64,000 bases of DNA. It comes from Galerina marginata (lineage: Eukaryota > Basidiomycota > Agaricomycetes > Agaricales > Galerinaceae). The DNA lies in contig JAECYW010000006.1 of the NCBI GenBank assembly GCA_023014335.1, positions 2,232,001 to 2,296,000 of the forward strand, written 5' to 3'. The notes beneath the pieces were generated by a model that saw only the letters and a program-made list of their open reading frames with translations, had not been told where the DNA came from and searched no databases. This document shows, piece by piece, positions 63,177 to 64,000 of the stretch (position 1 is its first letter; every line of letters begins with the position of its first letter). The translations under genes and the position numbers were made by a program.

Positions 63177-64000
63177 CTAGTTGTCGACCCACGGAACACC
63201 CATGTAACGGTAAACTCGTTTCCCAGCACGAAGGAGACGCTTGTCGGTCTGGATCTTGCGGCGGATACGCTCACGGAGGATACGGTTATCGCAAGCGTTC
63301 ATTTTGGCTCGGAGATGACAGAGGTGGCGCATACCCATATCACTGATGAAGTGGGAGCCAAGACGAGAGGCGCGAGGGGGAATGAACGGATCAGAGTGAG
63401 AGTGTGATGGGCTTGGGCAGGTGGAAGGTGGGTTGGGGCTGCTCGAAGTACTGGAGGTTTGGAAAATAGGTGTAGGCTGTGGTGTAGGTGGTTTTCCGTG
63501 GTGGGACTCTCCAGGATGGAAAGGGGGTGCAGAAGCGTTGAGGCTGGGAGGTAAGTTGGTGGGAGCAAAAGGAGTGCCAAAGGGCAACTTCCGCTCAGCG
63601 AAATATCGGTCCCCACTGCGTAAAGTGTTGACAACAGGTGGGAGAGTGGGGACGACCGCCGGAGGTGGATAAAGGGCAGTCGGGAAAACGGCAAGTATTG
63701 CCAAGACGGCACGAAGGCAAGCGTCGAGAGAGGGAACCAGGTTGGTGTAAAGTGGTTGCGCAGGGCCAGCATGGCTGGGCAAGGTGAGATTCGGAATGGG
63801 GGGAATCTGCGCAGGGTTGATTGGCGAGAGGGCGGGAGCCTGAGGGGTTGGTGGAGCAAAAAGAGGCGGAATGTGAGGAGATATGAGCGGGGTGTCTGCG
63901 TGAGGAGACAGAGGGGGAAGAGGGCTCAAGGCAGGAAAGGTGTCGGGATGAGGCAAAGAGAGAGGTGGTACCGGTGGATTAGGCAGGTTAGGTCCCGCTG
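63177..64000 (-). CDS. Proline-rich orphan protein, 5' end outside the window (partial)
   Basis: The minus-strand frame is open from the right edge to a TAG at 63177. No ATG opens it within the window (63956 is TTG), so the start or a first exon lies beyond 64000. The visible 270 or so codons begin very Pro/Ser/Leu-rich (PPLSPHADTPLISPHIPPLF), pass through a hydrophobic stretch (LDACLRAVLAILAVFPTALY), and end in a basic conserved-looking tail: SRLGSHFISDMGMRHLCHLR, then RERIRRKIQTDKRLLRAGKR and VYRYMGVPWVDN. The tail resembles a small helical binding module, but I recognise no family. Confidence 0.55.
   Translation of the reverse strand, partial: AGPNLPNPPVPPLSLPHPDTFPALSPLPPLSPHADTPLISPHIPPLFAPPTPQAPALSPINPAQIPPIPNLTLPSHAGPAQPLYTNLVPSLDACLRAVLAILAVFPTALYPPPAVVPTLPPVVNTLRSGDRYFAERKLPFGTPFAPTNLPPSLNASAPPFHPGESHHGKPPTPQPTPIFQTSSTSSSPNPPSTCPSPSHSHSDPFIPPRASRLGSHFISDMGMRHLCHLRAKMNACDNRILRERIRRKIQTDKRLLRAGKRVYRYMGVPWVDN

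Overview
This window is nuclear DNA of a filamentous fungus, most likely an Agaricomycete (mushroom-forming basidiomycete). The evidence is many short (about 45-80 nt) GT-AG introns, three class I hydrophobins with identical intron phases, two DUF6533-type seven-helix proteins (a family known mainly from basidiomycetes), an RGG-tailed Argonaute and a HET-domain protein. Exon-intron models below were spliced by hand; for most multi-exon genes the exon lengths sum to an open frame. No tRNA, rRNA or CRISPR was seen.

Layout. 1-123: tail of a gene entering from the left. 757-2885: DPH2 (diphthamide synthesis). 3369-4358: first coiled-coil gene. 4580-5340: non-autonomous TA-flanked transposon next to an unrecognised minus-strand ORF. 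6358-6812: hydrophobin 1. 8117-9858: EOS1-like ER membrane protein. 10240-12109: secreted alpha/beta hydrolase plus a truncated copy of its 3' end. 13822-16560: TOM70. 17408-18066: promoter plus a frameshifted remnant of a small secreted-protein gene. 19555-20763: second family gene. 21278-24795: tandem pair of GH17 glucanases. 25583-27789: third coiled-coil gene. 28348-28814 and 30004-30460: divergent hydrophobins 2 and 3. 30893-33817 and 33828-35258: convergent coiled-coil genes whose stop codons are 10 bp apart. 36301-38520: orphan acidic protein. 39324-42788: Argonaute. 43767-44735: four-helix membrane protein. 45322-47235: F-box-like protein. 48273-53025: tandem DUF6533 pair. 55535-57660: HET-domain protein. 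58137-60546: flavin monooxygenase. 60966-61527: VOC-fold protein. 63177 to the right edge: proline-rich orphan, probably truncated.

Housekeeping genes (DPH2, EOS1, TOM70, Argonaute) alternate with fast-evolving cell-surface and lineage-specific genes (hydrophobins, GH17 enzymes, secreted hydrolase, DUF6533, HET). The most novel element is a dispersed set of five low-complexity or coiled-coil genes between 3.4 and 35.3 kb, mostly intronless and interleaved with the hydrophobins. Three share a short 'NADA/HADL' helix motif and two share a CxxLREQ-(9)-EERGR signature. Several carry basic NLS-like patches, and two carry SUMO-interaction-like motifs. They look like a locally expanded, undescribed, probably nuclear protein family.
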